Shown piece after piece: positions 32,849 to 45,100 of a stretch of DNA of 64,000 bases; positions within the stretch are counted from its first letter, which is position 1, and each line of letters begins with the position of its first letter. Under the pieces are notes generated by a model. That model searched no databases. It was not told the origin of the DNA and saw only the letters and a list, made by a program, of their open reading frames with translations. The position numbers were made by a program, and so were the translations under genes. Origin of the DNA: Phaeosaccion multiseriatum (lineage: Eukaryota > Ochrophyta, other classes); NCBI GenBank assembly GCA_965112735.1, contig OZ218952.1, positions 3,906,001 through 3,970,000 on the forward strand, read 5' to 3'.

Positions 32849-34929
32849 TGCCCCCCCCAAACAGACTGGCCGCCCCCCCCGCCCACCCCCTGCCCGAGCT
32901 GCCGCCCCCCCCCCTCTCCTCCTCATCCGTGCCCTCATCCATGTCCGCGTCGCCATCCTCATCTGTCCTCCCTCCCCCCACACCCTCCTCCCCTCCTCCT
33001 CCTCCCCCTCCCACAGGGCCAACAGGGCTGAGATCGACGCCCTGCCTCCTCGCCCACCTCATCCTCTCTTCCGCCTTCGCATCAATCGGGCTGAGTGGCT
33101 CTCTGCGGTAGGTAATGTAGAGCTCCTCGTTGTTGCATGTAAAGGACGCGTACTTGACATTCTGGTGATCCGGAGGGCCCTTCACTGCAACCAACACGTC
33201 CACCACCACCACATGCACGTTGGGGCAGTGATAGAGCTCTGGACAAATGTCCAGCATGGAGGGAACGGCAAGACTCACCAACGCCTCCCCCGCGCCCATC
33301 CTGTGTATAAGCGCACGGCCGCCGTAAGTCACCTCACGTTTGCCGACGCTAAAGTGTACCACCAATTGACCCTCCATGAGAGACTTTAGCACGCCGTTGT
33401 CCCCTAGGAACAGCAGCCTGCCCCTCTCAAGGCCGTCGAAGGGGCAGCTCAGAGTGGAGGTGTAGCACTTGACGCCGCAGGTCCCGCTCGGAACCACCCC
33501 TCCCCCCTCCACCCCTCCCCTTTCTCCTGCCGCCGGGCCTCCCACTGCCCCCACGGCTGCAAACGCGGCGGCTCCCGCTGCCGTATCACCAACTGCTGCT
33601 GTTGCTGCTGTTGCCGCCGCCGCTCCTCCTCCTCCTCCTCCTCCTCCTCCTCTCTCCTCCACTGCCAGCTCCCCTGGCCCAAGCACCTCCGACATGGTCG
33701 CGCCACCCCCCACCTCCGAAAGCACTCGACCCATGTTGCTAAGCTTGGAACTCAAATTGGAGAGCCCACTCATGTTGCTCGTGCTCATATTCGCGCTCAT
33801 GCTCGACCCCACTCGCTGCCCCGCTGGCCCCGACTCCGTCAGCATATCGCCCCACAACGTCGACGAAACGGAGCTCTCCTTCTTGCTGGGATTCAGGCCC
33901 ACTAGTACCTCCGCTGCCTCCTCCCCTGGGTCAACGTCTGCCCCCTCCCCTGGGTCAACGTCCAAGTCGTCATCCAAGTCGAGTCCTACCTGCCTCTCCA
34001 ATTGAGCCTGGAAGGAGTTTTGAGCGAGCAGCCGAACCGCGGGAGGGGGAGGCTCGAGGATCTCCTGCGGTGTTTCTCCCCTCCTGATGTTGGCGTTGTC
34101 TTGGTTTCCCCTTTTACTCAAGGGATTATATGACAGCTGCTGCTGCTGCCCCTGCTGCTGCCCCTGCTGCTGCCATCCGCTACCATCCAGGCAGCCACTG
34201 CTGTCAGGATACTCGTCCCCAGACGCATCGGGTCCGCCAACCCCCATGCCCCTAGAAGTGGGTCCAATGGCAGGATCAGAAGGGGGTTGTTGTGGTGCAG
34301 GAGGCGTCTTGTGGTGCCTCTTGATATTGCTCTTCCTGCCCCGCGGCAGTTCGACGGGCACAGCCTCGATGCGGGCCGAAGGGAACTCCCCCTTGAGGAG
34401 GAAGCAGGGCCCCTCGCTCGGCTGGGGGCCCTTGAACTTGACCTTAATCTCCATGGCACCGTCACCCTCTGCGGCGGGCTCCAGCTCGCACTCCAGAATG
34501 GTGGTGTACTTTGTCTTGAACTTCATCTCCAGGTCCGAGGCAGTCACTTGTGTGTTGCAGTGCAGCAGTGGGAGACAGGGACAGGGAGGAAAGGGGTGCG
34601 TGGGTCATCGAGTCATCGGATTGGGTAGGCAACAACCTCTCTCTCTTGTTCTCTCTACCCCGGAACGCGAAGCCGCCCGCCCCTCGCCATGCGCGCCCCC
34701 CCCCCCCCCCAGGCTTGGTTCGACTCGACTCGCGGCCGATATTGAAGCACGAAAAAAGTGCTCTGTCGACGCTCTCCCACCATCCACGCACGTCACGTCT
34801 TTCTCACGCCCAGATACAGCCCTATTATTATTTCCCTCACGCTCACTCACCATTCTGTGCGGCTCCGGCCAAGTCATGCACGCGGAACAGCCAGCACCGC
34901 TGCTTCTTGGTCCCCTTATTCGACGCCAT
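32661..34929 (-). CDS. Unrecognised ~654-residue protein; exons 34851-34929 and 32661-34546
   Basis: A short first exon (starting MASNKGTKKQRCWLFRVHDL) joins in phase 1 to a single large exon. Residues about 25-100 look globular and beta-rich (KFKTKYTTILECELE, FKGPQPSEGPCFLLKGEFPS). A long low-complexity part follows with Gln, Gly, Ala and Asp runs and a basic RKSNIKRHHK patch. A second apparently globular region, about residues 380-510, contains CPFDGLERGRLLFLGDNGVL and PNVHVVVVDVLVAVKGPPD. The tail has acidic, Gly and Gln runs. The architecture resembles a nuclear protein with two folded ends, but I recognise no family. An intron within the large exon is possible but not needed. Confidence 0.75.
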
Positions 34930-35826
34930 CCCCGCCCCTCCCTTGTCCCATGCTGCGGCGCCAGCCATGTGTGTGTGTGTGTGTGTGTCGCTGGGTGTCG
35001 CGCCTCGCACAAAGGCACTCTTTGTGTGAGCCTTTGTGTGAGCCTTGAACAATCCACAGCCTCCCGAATCTCTCTCTCTCTCTCTCTTTTAACTATTCAA
35101 AAGTCTTGACGGAGAAAGAAAAGACGTGCGCTCAGTCAAGAGGAGGCCGCGGCGTCCGAGCGTGGCCCAGATCGATCAACAGCTCTGGCGTCTCGTGTTT
35201 TTGTTTTTGCGTGCTCGCCGTTGACATGCTTGGCCTTCCGGTTTCTACGTGCTGTGCCAGGAATCAGTGATGGGGTTGTGAGGAGGCAATTTTTTTGCGG
35301 AAACCGGCCTTCCCGCCAAAGAGAGATAACTGGGTGAACGGACAGCTAATCGGTTTTGCTGCTAACTCTGAAGGATACAGGTTGTTTGAGGTTCCGATGG
35401 CTTTATTGTGCCTCCCTTACCTATGGCTACTCTGGACGCTGAGCAGAAATTCACACGCACCTCTGGAAAGTGGAAAAAGGGGGGGGGGGGGGCGAGGGGG
35501 GGCCAATTTTCCCAGCGGACAGACACCCAATTCCCTTACGTGCCGTACTTATGTATGGATGTGACGTACTTACGTAAGTATGCGACGCACTTACGTAAGT
35601 TTCTAAAAGTAATATCTTTTCCAAGTTCCATTCAATTTTGAGTCCCTTAGTAACTTACTCCCGACTTCTAAAGGTGGCAATGTGTTCGTAAGAGGCAGGG
35701 CCAAGACAGGGAGGCAAGTACGGCGCCAGTAGTGGCTAAAGAAGAAAAAGGGGGGGGGGGGGGGTGGGGGGGGTAGGCCCTGTCCGCAAAACGGGTGTGT
35801 CCGCCCACCCAGTTATCTCTCTAAAG
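34930..35826. other. Intergenic, with a pair of short inverted repeats
   Basis: Contains the 5' flank of the gene ending at 34929, TACGTA-rich motifs at 35535-35605 and G-runs at 35480-35500 and 35750-35775. The inverted repeats are described separately. No coding signal is seen. Confidence 0.4.
35321..35821. repeat. Inverted repeat pair about 500 bp apart, possible element ends
   Basis: GAGAGATAACTGGGTG (35321-35336) is the exact reverse complement of 35806-35821. Similarity extends a few bases inward (GTCCG next to each arm). The interior has no coding content. It may be a non-autonomous element or a chance pair; no target duplication is seen. Confidence 0.35.
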
Positions 35827-36639
35827 GTTTGGGGCGATACGTGCGAGGGAGACGCCAGCGGCCACTCCCACAGCAACACCTGCTGTGCCAGAGATCTGTA
35901 CTGCGTTGAAGGGAGCTGCCAGCCATGTATTGAGGAGGGCGAAAGCTGTTCCAGCGTGTGGTAGAGGCTGCTGCGGCTCCCACTCTTCATCCGGTTCGTC
36001 GTCGCTTTCCACCTACTCCGAGACTGAGGGCGAGGAGTCTCACTGGTCCCAGCCGCGAGGGTCCTGCATCGACGCCTCGCGACCGGCAATCTGGTCAACA
36101 ACCAAATGTCTATACGACCTACGGCCTTCTGGACAGGGAGTCTACCATTGGCGTCTTCCAAGCGTCTGCCGGCACCCAAGGCGATGCTTGCGAGGGGGTT
36201 GGTGGCTACAGCTCGTGCGACCGGGAGGCAGGATTGTTCTGCATCGTCGGGGGGGGGGGTGACTGACGTGGAGGGGGCGGTTGGCTGGTGATGCTTGCGA
36301 AGGCGGCGTGGACAACGGCACGTGTGCAGAGAGGCTCGTGTGCGTGGACGGAGAGTGCGAGGAGTGCGGCCAGGAGGGGGAGACATGCAGTGGGCGGTCG
36401 TGGAACTACGGCAACACGTGCTGCCCTCCTCGGGGGCGTAGAGGGGACTTATTCACCTTCTGTGGGTCCGACGGCAGCAAACCCCCCCCCCCCCTCCGTT
36501 CTCTTCTTACTCCTCCTTTGGCGGCACGGGTGTGTGCGTCTCCTCCCGGGGCAGCCTCGGTGAGAGATGCGAAGGAAACGAAGACTATAGCACGTGTAAG
36601 AGGCAGCTACTTTGCATCGGGGTCACGTGTCAGGAGTAA
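35827..36639 (+). pseudogene. Cys-rich repeat protein with frame breaks
   Basis: Four related Cys-rich units can be read on the plus strand: GDTCEGDASGHSHSNTCC with YCVEGSCQPCIEEGESC; GDACEGVGGYSSCDREAG; GDACEGGVDNGTCAERLVC followed by VDGECEECGQEGETCSG and NTCC; and GERCEGNEDYSTC then CIGVTCQE and a stop at 36637-36639. The consensus is G-x-x-C-E-G-(about 6)-T-C-(about 4)-L-x-C-x-x-G-x-C, suggesting a secreted disulphide-rich repeat. The units are not in one frame. The breaks fall at or near homopolymers (a G run at about 36250 and a C13 run at about 36482) and at a stop after the first unit. Either the gene is decayed, introns separate the units, or the assembly has homopolymer length errors. 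The family is not recognised. Confidence 0.5.
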
Positions 36640-36983
36640 GGTAGTGCCAATCGGGGAGCAATGGCGCCTGCCTGTGGGTGGAGATGCTTGGCGGGCGGAG
36701 CGGGGCGTGGAGCGAGCGGAGAGTGTCCAGAGTATGGCCCGCTGCCCACCTGCCCAGCCTCTTCGCATCTTCACCGGCGGCCTTGCGGAGCTTCATCCTC
36801 TCGTCACTGCCTCCTGCTCCTTCTTTCAAGGGGGCCATCATGTCTTGTTCACAGTATCTTTTCTCTGGTCACTGCCCATTGCCCTTTGAAGGGCCGTCAC
36901 TAGTAAGTCACAATCAGTCTTTATCATAATGGTATGCTCGCGACAGCCCCACCTCCCCGTCTGCCCCACCCACCCAAGGGCAA
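36640..36983. other. Intergenic, no clear gene
   Basis: Follows the Cys-rich repeats. A degenerate fifth unit may be present around 36670-36740 (GGDAWR-type). It lies 3' of the pseudokinase gene, which ends at 36984. Confidence 0.35.
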
Positions 36984-38225
36984 TCAGCACAGAGAGGGTT
37001 CGAAGTCCCCCCCCGGGACAGCATCGAGCGATCCCTCCAGTCCCTCCAGTTCGAGTGCCATGAGGTCGTTATCATCAAAGCCCAAGTCTAGCACAGCATC
37101 AAAGTCGCTGATCCCTCGCTGTTGTTGTTGCTGCTGAGGAAGAGGTGAAGGAACAACTGGAGGAGGAGGGGCCAAGAACCAGCTATCCAATAGCAAGGCT
37201 GCTGCATCCCCCGTCCTCAGCTGCTGCTGCGGCTGGGAAGAAGAAGAAGACTCTACCTGTACCTGCCTCACATCGCCACCGTCGATGACCAACAGCCGCT
37301 CCAGAAACCGCACCGCCCCCGCCGATACACCGCACACACCTCCACCTCCTTCTCCTCCTCTTCCTCCTCCGATGAAGCTCAGCATGGCCTCCACCCCCTC
37401 CCCCTCGAGAACATCAAACCCCGACCGCGACCCAGTGGCGAGAGGAAGCTCCCACGGCCACCGGCAAGTCGCCATGGTCACAAACAGCACCCCGAGCGCC
37501 CACACATCAGCCTTGCGGCCGTCATACATGAACCCTTGGCGAAAGTACTCCGGCGGCTGCACAGCGCCTACCAGTCCCATATCCGTGCCCCCCTGGAACA
37601 CGAAGGTATCAGGATCTACGAAGCCCAAGCCCGCAAGGAGGACGCGGTCTCCCGCCACGTACACACTAAAGTGGTGGAGCACAGCACAACAGTTTGAGAA
37701 TGGGGGAGGGGTGGGGGGGGGGGGGCAGGCAGGCAGGCAGGCAGACAGACAGACAGATAGACAGACAGACGGACACAACGTGCGGTAAGGTGGGATGCTT
37801 GCAGGGGTAAGGTAAGGCAGAACACACAGACGTACACACACACGGAGATGCAGTGCACACACGCGTTCACTACTCCTCAACACACGCGGGGGACACATGA
37901 TAGCAGCGAAGACCCCATCGACTTACCAGTCCGCCGAGATGTTATGGTGGCACATGTTCTGTGAACAGAGGGAGAGAAGGAAGGAAGACAGGAAGGACGA
38001 AAAAAAAAAGCTGCTGAGCTACGCTGGACGTTTCTGACGTAGTACGTAGTTCTATTTCATGTTTCAGTGTTGCCAATCCAGAGAATTCCACGCAAACATG
38101 AGCAACTGAACTCGCCTTGGCTTGCAGATGTGCCAGGGCCGAGAGGAGCTGCCGCATGACGAGCTTGCAGGCCTCGTCCTCCACGCCAGAGCGCTCGTAA
38201 ATGAGGCTCGCTGCAAGAGGCAAGC

Positions 38226-38294
<69 letters not shown>

Positions 38295-38526
38295 TGTGTG
38301 TGTGTGTGTACGTTAGATAGGCAGGAGAGAGAGGAGGCTGGTACAGACTCAGTTGAAGTCAGCAGCCACAGAACCTACATCTTACCGAGGGTGTAGGAGT
38401 TGTCGGTTGGGATATCAAGCATCATATAGATTCGCCCAGAGTGTTCTTCCCTGAAGGCCTCCTGCATTCCTAAAATGCTGGCATGCGGGCTCTGTCCCAC
38501 CGCTTTTCGCTGTGGTTGGGGGTTGA

Positions 38527-38584
<58 letters not shown>

Positions 38585-39558
38585 GATGATGGGCGTGTCC
38601 AGCAGGGCAGGCGGGGGGATGGGTGTGGATAGGTCCAGATGGATGGATGGATGGATGGGTTGGATGGATGGAGGAAGGGACACTCACCACTGCGTTGATT
38701 TCCTTTATAGGATCGTACGAGAGCCGCCTTCCCTCTTGGTCCGGCGTCCACACCTTTATTAAGCAATGCCGCTCGCGAACTCTCAGACTACGAAGGGTTG
38801 AGTCCCCCGCCTGCATATAACCCGGATGGCCGCGATAAAGCTGAACCATCCGATTGCCCGCTATCGGAGGGGCAAGCTCTTGCACCATCCAAATCGCGCC
38901 CTTGACTGTGTCCGACGGCTCCACGTCCATCCAAGGTCGTACTGCAGCCTCGAGCACTCGCCCTCTGTCGCCCAACTCTCTCCCATTCCAATCTCGAAAG
39001 ACATGCTCTCTGTGGAGACGCGGCAAGAGTATACCCAGAAGAGAGAGAGGTGGAGGGATGGGGACTATGCGTCAACGTAGCCCCAGCAGGCGCAGCAGAC
39101 TTTGACACAGCGAGAAGGAGGGGTTTCATCGCGTAAGGGGGGGGGGGGGGGAAGAGGAGAGATGCCGTGGGAGAGGGAGATGATCCACAACAAGAGGGTC
39201 TGGGAGAAGGATAGAAGTACCGAGGAAAGGCAGAGAGGAGTGGGGTCGTGGAACAAGGAGGCGATATACACGGAGGGGGCCTAGGGGGAGAGTACTAGGT
39301 GAGGGGCCGTGGGAGAAGGAGACGATACACAACAAGAGGGGCCATGGGAACAGGAGAGAAGAAAAGAGGAGAAGACTAGAGGAGAGGGGAGATGGAGAGG
39401 CAGAGGATACACAGCAGATATCACGAGGGTGCAGACCGGAAGGGACCAACTCGGGGCGGAGGGACCTAACGCAGAAGTTCAAGACAAACTCCTGGCTGCA
39501 GCAAGGGGGAAAGCTCGTCTCACCTTGCGTTGACAAGTGGATTTCCCGTTGGCTCCAT
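36984..39558 (-). CDS. Protein kinase-like protein (predicted pseudokinase), 6 exons, ~429 aa
   Basis: Exons: 39524-39558, 38688-39009, 38386-38509, 38116-38210, 37927-37958, 36984-37665; phases 2, 0, 1, 0, 2 all fit. Kinase-fold landmarks are visible in order: RHCLIKVW (VAIK-like lysine), a helix with MQEAFREEHSG (possible alpha-C Glu), IYMMLDI (hinge strand), LVMRQLLSALAHLQAK (alpha-E), then NMCHHNISADW where active kinases have HRDLKxxN. DFG is replaced by LLAGLGFVD, followed by QPPEYF (APE) and ADVWALGVLFVTMATCRWPW (DVWSLG helix). The catalytic Asp of HRD reads Asn and the DFG Asp is absent, so it probably cannot transfer phosphate. The C-terminal tail has Gln and acidic stretches (DFDAVLDLGFDDNDLMALEL). 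Intron 4 begins GC rather than GT (AAG|GCGAGT). The substrate or partner is unknown. Confidence 0.82.
38228..38309. repeat. (GT)n microsatellite in pseudokinase intron 3
   Basis: About 80 bp of GT repeats interrupted by TATATG and TATG. A GAT array (38525-38590) and a GGAT array (about 38640-38675) occur in intron 2 of the same gene. Confidence 0.95.
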
Positions 39559-40254
39559 GCTCGGCCTGTCAGAGAGCGAGGTGTAAAAAGGCGGGTATTT
39601 TGCGCGAAGGGAAGTGAAGATCAAAGCGTGCAGGATGTCCGATTTCATGTGAAGTATTATGGGCACATCACGGTGAAAGGTGTGTGGTTGTAAAAAGAGT
39701 CGAAACTGTAAAAATTCGGAAAAAAAGCAGAGGGGAGAGGAGGGTGGCCATGACGGCCTCCACTCACCTCGGGGATAGCCCGATGGTCAGCCAGAAAGGA
39801 GGAGGAGATGGAGGAGAAGGAGGAGGAGGAGGTGCAGAGTATGAAGTGTGCAGAGGGAGCGGTAGAAAGAGGAGTCGGAGCCGCACTGGGAGCAATGGCG
39901 GTAGCACGTACGCTGGTGGCGGCGGCGGCGGCTACGAGGAGAGCCTGAAGAAGAGGGTCGTGGTACGGAGCAGCTCGCTCGTGCACGGTGCAGCAGCAGA
40001 AGGGCGCCGTCTCCCTCCCGCGCCTCAGAAGCTCGTGGGTCTGCGAGCCACCCGGCCCATGACTCCCCCTCCCGGTGGTGCCAAAAGGGGGTCGGGAGGA
40101 GGGATTCATGGGTGGTCAGGAGCCAACAACACGAGTAGATTAAAAGGAGGAGGAGGGGGGAGGAGGAGGAGGGGTGGATTCAGCAACGGCTTCCTGGGGT
40201 GCCACCACGTTGCTTCCTTCCTTGGGCCGAGGAGCCAGGGAGCAGCAGCAAGCC
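39559..40254. promoter_or_regulatory. Shared 5' region of the pseudokinase and LRR-IQ-WW genes; long open frame on the plus strand
   Basis: The two genes diverge. From the ATG at 39750 a plus-strand frame stays open to 40340 and encodes Gly/Ser/Arg-rich sequence with a RKRSRSRT patch. It is in a different frame from the LRR protein, and I found no splice that joins them convincingly, so it may be an upstream exon, an overlapping frame or chance in GC-rich DNA. The true start of the LRR gene could lie here. Confidence 0.4.
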
Positions 40255-42125
40255 ATGCTCTCAGGGACGTCGGATCACACCACCATTCTCGGTGGAAGCA
40301 ATGCGTCGCTGCGAAAGACCTTCTTTACTTTGGCCAATGAGACCTCTTCTGCAAAGGGCGGTGGGAGCGCAGCAGCACGGTCCTCAGAGAGTGATGGGGG
40401 CGGAGTGGGGACCGGGGTCGAAGGCGGTGCCGGAGCCGGAGGAGAGGGAGGAGGAGCAGCAACAGAGGACGGAGCCTTCGAGGCGAGGAAGCTGTCCAAA
40501 GCAGCGGCACTATTGGAGGCCGACAAGCGCAAAATCAAAAGCATACGCTCCTTCTTGCTCAACTTTCTCGAGACCCGCGACGGCTCCATCAAGCTTCGCA
40601 TCGACTTGCGCGAGCATCAGATCGAGACGGGACGAGACGTCACAGATGCCGTGGTGCAGGAGGTGTGTCGCATGAGGCCGGACATGATTGGCCTCAGCCT
40701 GAAACAGTGCGTCAAGGTCAGCGACGTGGGGCTGTGGTGCATTGCGCGTCACTGCGAGGGTCTAAGGGAGCTCAATGTCAGCGGGTGCTTCAGTATCACC
40801 ACCATCGGCCTCCGCTCCCTAGCTCTACGCTGCCAAAAGCTGGAGCTGCTGGACTTTCGCGGCTGCCACAACCTGGACGACACCGCCCTTCGCGTGCTCG
40901 GGGCGGGCTGCTGGGCACTCAAGTCCCTCACACTGAGTCGGTGTAACAATGTGAGCGACGCTGGGGTGGCGGAGGTGGCCCGACTGTGCACGTCCATCAC
41001 GAGCCTCGACATTAGTGAGTGCGCGAGGATCGGAGAGTACGGAGACAAGGCTCTGCTGCAGCTCGGGCGGAGCTGCCATCAGCTAAGGCGTCTGGATGCC
41101 TTCGGCTGCCATCATGTGAATGATCCAGGGTGAGTATGGAGTGCAGTGGGTGGGGTGGGACGAAGCAGCGAAGGAAGGAAGGAAGGAAGGAAGGAAGGAA
41201 GGAAAGAAAGACAGTGCTGTCAGGGTGCGTGGGGCGTGTCACCTCCCTCCCCTCCCTCCCGGACACGAGAGGAAGCGTCTGACCCCCACCCCTTCCTTGA
41301 CCCGTGCCACGAATCCCCCGCAGACTCATCTCCGTGGCCAGAGGCTGCCCCAAGCTCGAGGTGTTGAAGCTGACGGGCTGTACGGGCATCACAGGGGCCG
41401 CCGTGAGGGCCCTCTCCTCGGCGTGCCCCTTCATCAAGGAGCTGAGCCTCTCGGGCTGTGCCAAGATCACCAACAGGGATCTCGAGTTTCTCGCTCAGCA
41501 CAGCCCCAACATCCAACACCTCAACATCGCGCAGTGCCCACAGGTTGGCGAGAGAGCCCTCGCGGCGCTGTCCTCCAAGCTCTCCAGCCTCACTGAGCTC
41601 GACCTCAGCGGCTGCACGGGGGTGAACAGTGAGGCACTCGTGGCCCTTCACAAGGTGAATGCGCGCTTCCTCAACCTCAGCAATTGCCCCGGGGTGGGGG
41701 AGGGGGACGTGGAGAAGCTTGCGCTGAACTGTACGGGCCTGGCGACGCTCAACGTGACGGTGAGTAAGGGAGGGGTGAGTGAGAGGGTGGGTGAGTGTGA
41801 AGACTGAGTGAGTGAGTGAGCGAGTGAGTGAGTGAGTGAGTGATTGAGTGAGTGCCATGATCCCGTGAACCCGATGGCACTCTAAGGCCCATGCTTTATA
41901 CCTTTCAACAACTCTCCCTCTTCTCCTTCCCCGTCTCCCTTCTTTGCCTCCCCTTTTAGGGCTGTGAGCGCATCACGCGAAGGTTTCTGCAGCAGCTGTG
42001 TATGCGTATGAGGTTCAGTGAGCCCGCAACAGACTTTGTTGGGCTACAGCCGAGACCCAACGCCGAGGAGCTGAGGCTGCAGGCAGAGATGGAGGGACGC
42101 ACTCTGCGGGCATGCATCATGATAC

Positions 42126-42159
<34 letters not shown>

Positions 42160-45100
42160 ACGTGTGTGTATGTGTGTGTGTTTACGTGTGTGTGTACGCT
42201 GTGCACGTGTGTGTGCGTGGGTGTATGCGTGTGTGTGTGCGTTGTGTTCGCGTGTGTGTGCCTGCGTGTGCCTGTGTGTGCATGTGTCAGTGTATGGTGC
42301 CCCTCCACTCTCCAACCCCCCACTTCGGTCCCTTGTGGTCCCCTTCCACCCTCCCCTGTGACCCCTCTGCTCCACAGGGACATGTGCGTGGATGGATGGT
42401 GCGCATCCACTCATGGGAGCTGAAGCGGCGCTGGTTCATACGCAAGCGCCTAGTCATGGTGCAAGCACATGCAAGAGGTATGCTTGTGCGCTTCTGGTAC
42501 AGGGGGTGGAGGGAGGCCGTAAGGAGAGAGCACTGCGCTGGGAAGATACAAGCCGTGTGGCACGGACACAAGGCGAGGGCAGTGGCTCGCCTGAAGGTGG
42601 GTGGTGTTCGTAGTAAGTCAGTGGGCGGGTGGGTAGAAGTCCATGGGTATGAAGTCAATGAGTGGGTGGGTGGGTGGGTAGGAAGTCAAATGGAGGGTGG
42701 GCGGGTATGTGTGTGTGCGTGTTGAGTTTGTGGGCAGGCGCATGCGTATAACGCTTCCTTGCTCACCGCGCTGCTCCTACTCCTCAAAACTTGGTCCACA
42801 TACACACGCACGCGCGTGCGCGCACACACACACACATACATTCACACACACACAGCGAGATGCCGTTGGACTGGTGTCTGTCCACCATGAGGCAAGCATG
42901 GAGATTTGTCGCGTGTGGAGGGGCCACAAGGGCCGCAAGAGAGCCCAAGCAGCACGCAACACACGTGCGAGAGAACGCATGCGACTGGCCAGGGTCCAGG
43001 CCACGAGAGAGATTAGCGCCACGCTCGTACAGCGCTATGTGAGAGGGCACTTGGCACAAGGGGTGCTGGAAGAGAGGAGGAGCAGGAGGGAGGAGATCGA
43101 GGCGGCCCAGCGGAGGAGGCAGTCGGCGGCGGTTGTCGTCCAGCAGCTGTATCGCATGGTGAGGCAGGGAGGGAGGGAGGGAGGGAGGGGAGGGGAGGGA
43201 AGGAGGGAGGGGACGGAGGGGAATAGGAGAGGGGTATATATCTCTTCGATCTCGTCAGTTTGTGTGTGTAAATGTGTGCACAACTCAACCCAACTCAACT
43301 CAACTCAACTCAACCCAACTCAACTCAACTCGACTCTCCCTCTCCTCTCGCCCCCCCCCCCCCCGCCCCCCTTCTCTCCCATCCCCTCGCTCTCCCTCTC
43401 TCCCTCTCCCTAAGGTGAAAGCTCGGCGTTCACTGCTTGAGCTTCGAGCCCAGCGTGAGTACCTCATCCTCTGTTGGGACATGGCCTTGCGTGTGCAAAA
43501 GGCGTGGAGAAGCAAGAAGGCCCGCATGCTGCTGTTGGTGCTTCAGCTTATCGAACAGCAGCGACAGCACAGGGAAGCAGCGACGGTGCTGCAGAACTTT
43601 TGGCGCACAATTCGCGCGAGACACCTTACACGGCTGCAGCGAGCGCTCTTCGCCCTCCGACGGCTGCAAGACACGTCGGCCATTGAGGTGCAACGGCTGT
43701 GGCGAGGCTTCAAGGGAAGGAGGAAGGCACACACACGCAAGTTGGAGGTTGAGAAGGACACTCGCGAGCTGCAGGCCTGTCTGCGCATGCAAAAGGTACG
43801 GTTACAGAATAGGTGTCAGGGTGCAGAGACGGGGGTGACGTGTGGTACAAAGTACTACACTCGACTGAACCGAAGTCGGATCGGTCCGGCGGTCGATCAA
43901 TCGGTCGGTCAGTCGGTCATCACTGGAGATCTGCTCGCTAACGGCTTGTCGTTTGCTTGCTATTTTCTTGTTTGTTGTTGTTGTCGTCGTCTTCGTCCTC
44001 GGCCCCTTACCCCCGGCTACGCCATGGGGAAATTACAACACTACTAACCCCTAATGGCCACACGAACCAACCCAACCAAACCCAACCAAACCGAACCGAA
44101 CCGAACCAAACCAAACCAAACCAAAGGTGTGGCGAGGGCACAAAGGCAGGGAGCGATGGGAAGTGCACGCCGCCCTTCGCTTGGTGGAGCTTCAGGCCCG
44201 CCCTCTACGCTTCAAGGTGGTCGAGCTGGAGGAGAAGCGGCGCAAACTCAAGGAGTTGCTGGACAGAGACCACTCTGCCATGCAGCCGTTACGCGAGGAG
44301 GCGAAGGAAATCGCCGATGAACTGTTCCATGTGAGCAACACCAAGGACAAGTGGACCGACTCCGACAAGATCTCTGCCGGAGTGCGGCAGCGCTTCCTCA
44401 CCAAGTTCCTCTATGTGCGGCTCATTGAGGTGCAAAAGCTGTGCGATTCCAAGCTACGCAAGCTGGACAAGGAGATTCTCGCCAAGGAGGTGACGTATCG
44501 AGCCGTCCAGAGGAGCCTCAAGCAGGCTCAGAGGGAGCTCCTGCCCTTCTCCAAGGGGACGGAGGATAAGGTCAAGCGTGGACGTCCGGGTCGGTTGCGT
44601 GCGCTGGTGCGTACACGGGAGCGGTGTGCGCGTTTGATTCAGCGCTGGTACCGTGGAGCGCTGCTGCGTAGATGCCTCTTCTCGTGGTATCGCGAGTATT
44701 GGGTGGTGTGTGAGGACGAGGCGACGGGCGACGATTACTATTACAATACCTGGTCCGAGGAGGTGCGTTGGTCCAAACCGATGGAAATGCGTCTTACGGA
44801 GCGCCTCAACGGGACGGACGAGGACAACGACGATGACGACGACGATGATGATGATGATGAGGATGAAAATGAGGGGCTGAGTGGTGCTGATGACTATAGT
44901 AGCAGCGACGATGACAACGACAACGACGAGGAGGATGAATCTGAGGGTGATGAGGAGGGGGAGGAGGAGGGGGAGGAGGGAGAGGGGGGGGACGAGGACG
45001 AGGAGGAGAAGGAAGCAGGGGGAAGCAGCGGCGGTGGTGGCTCGAGCAACAACAAAAAGAAGACGAAGGTCAAGGTGCCGCGGCTCACGTGGCACGAAAA

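Noticed and set aside
39750-40340. Gly/Arg-rich plus-strand frame as the N-terminus of the LRR-IQ-WW protein
   Set aside because: It is in another frame and no donor/acceptor pair with matching phase was found; kept only as a possibility.
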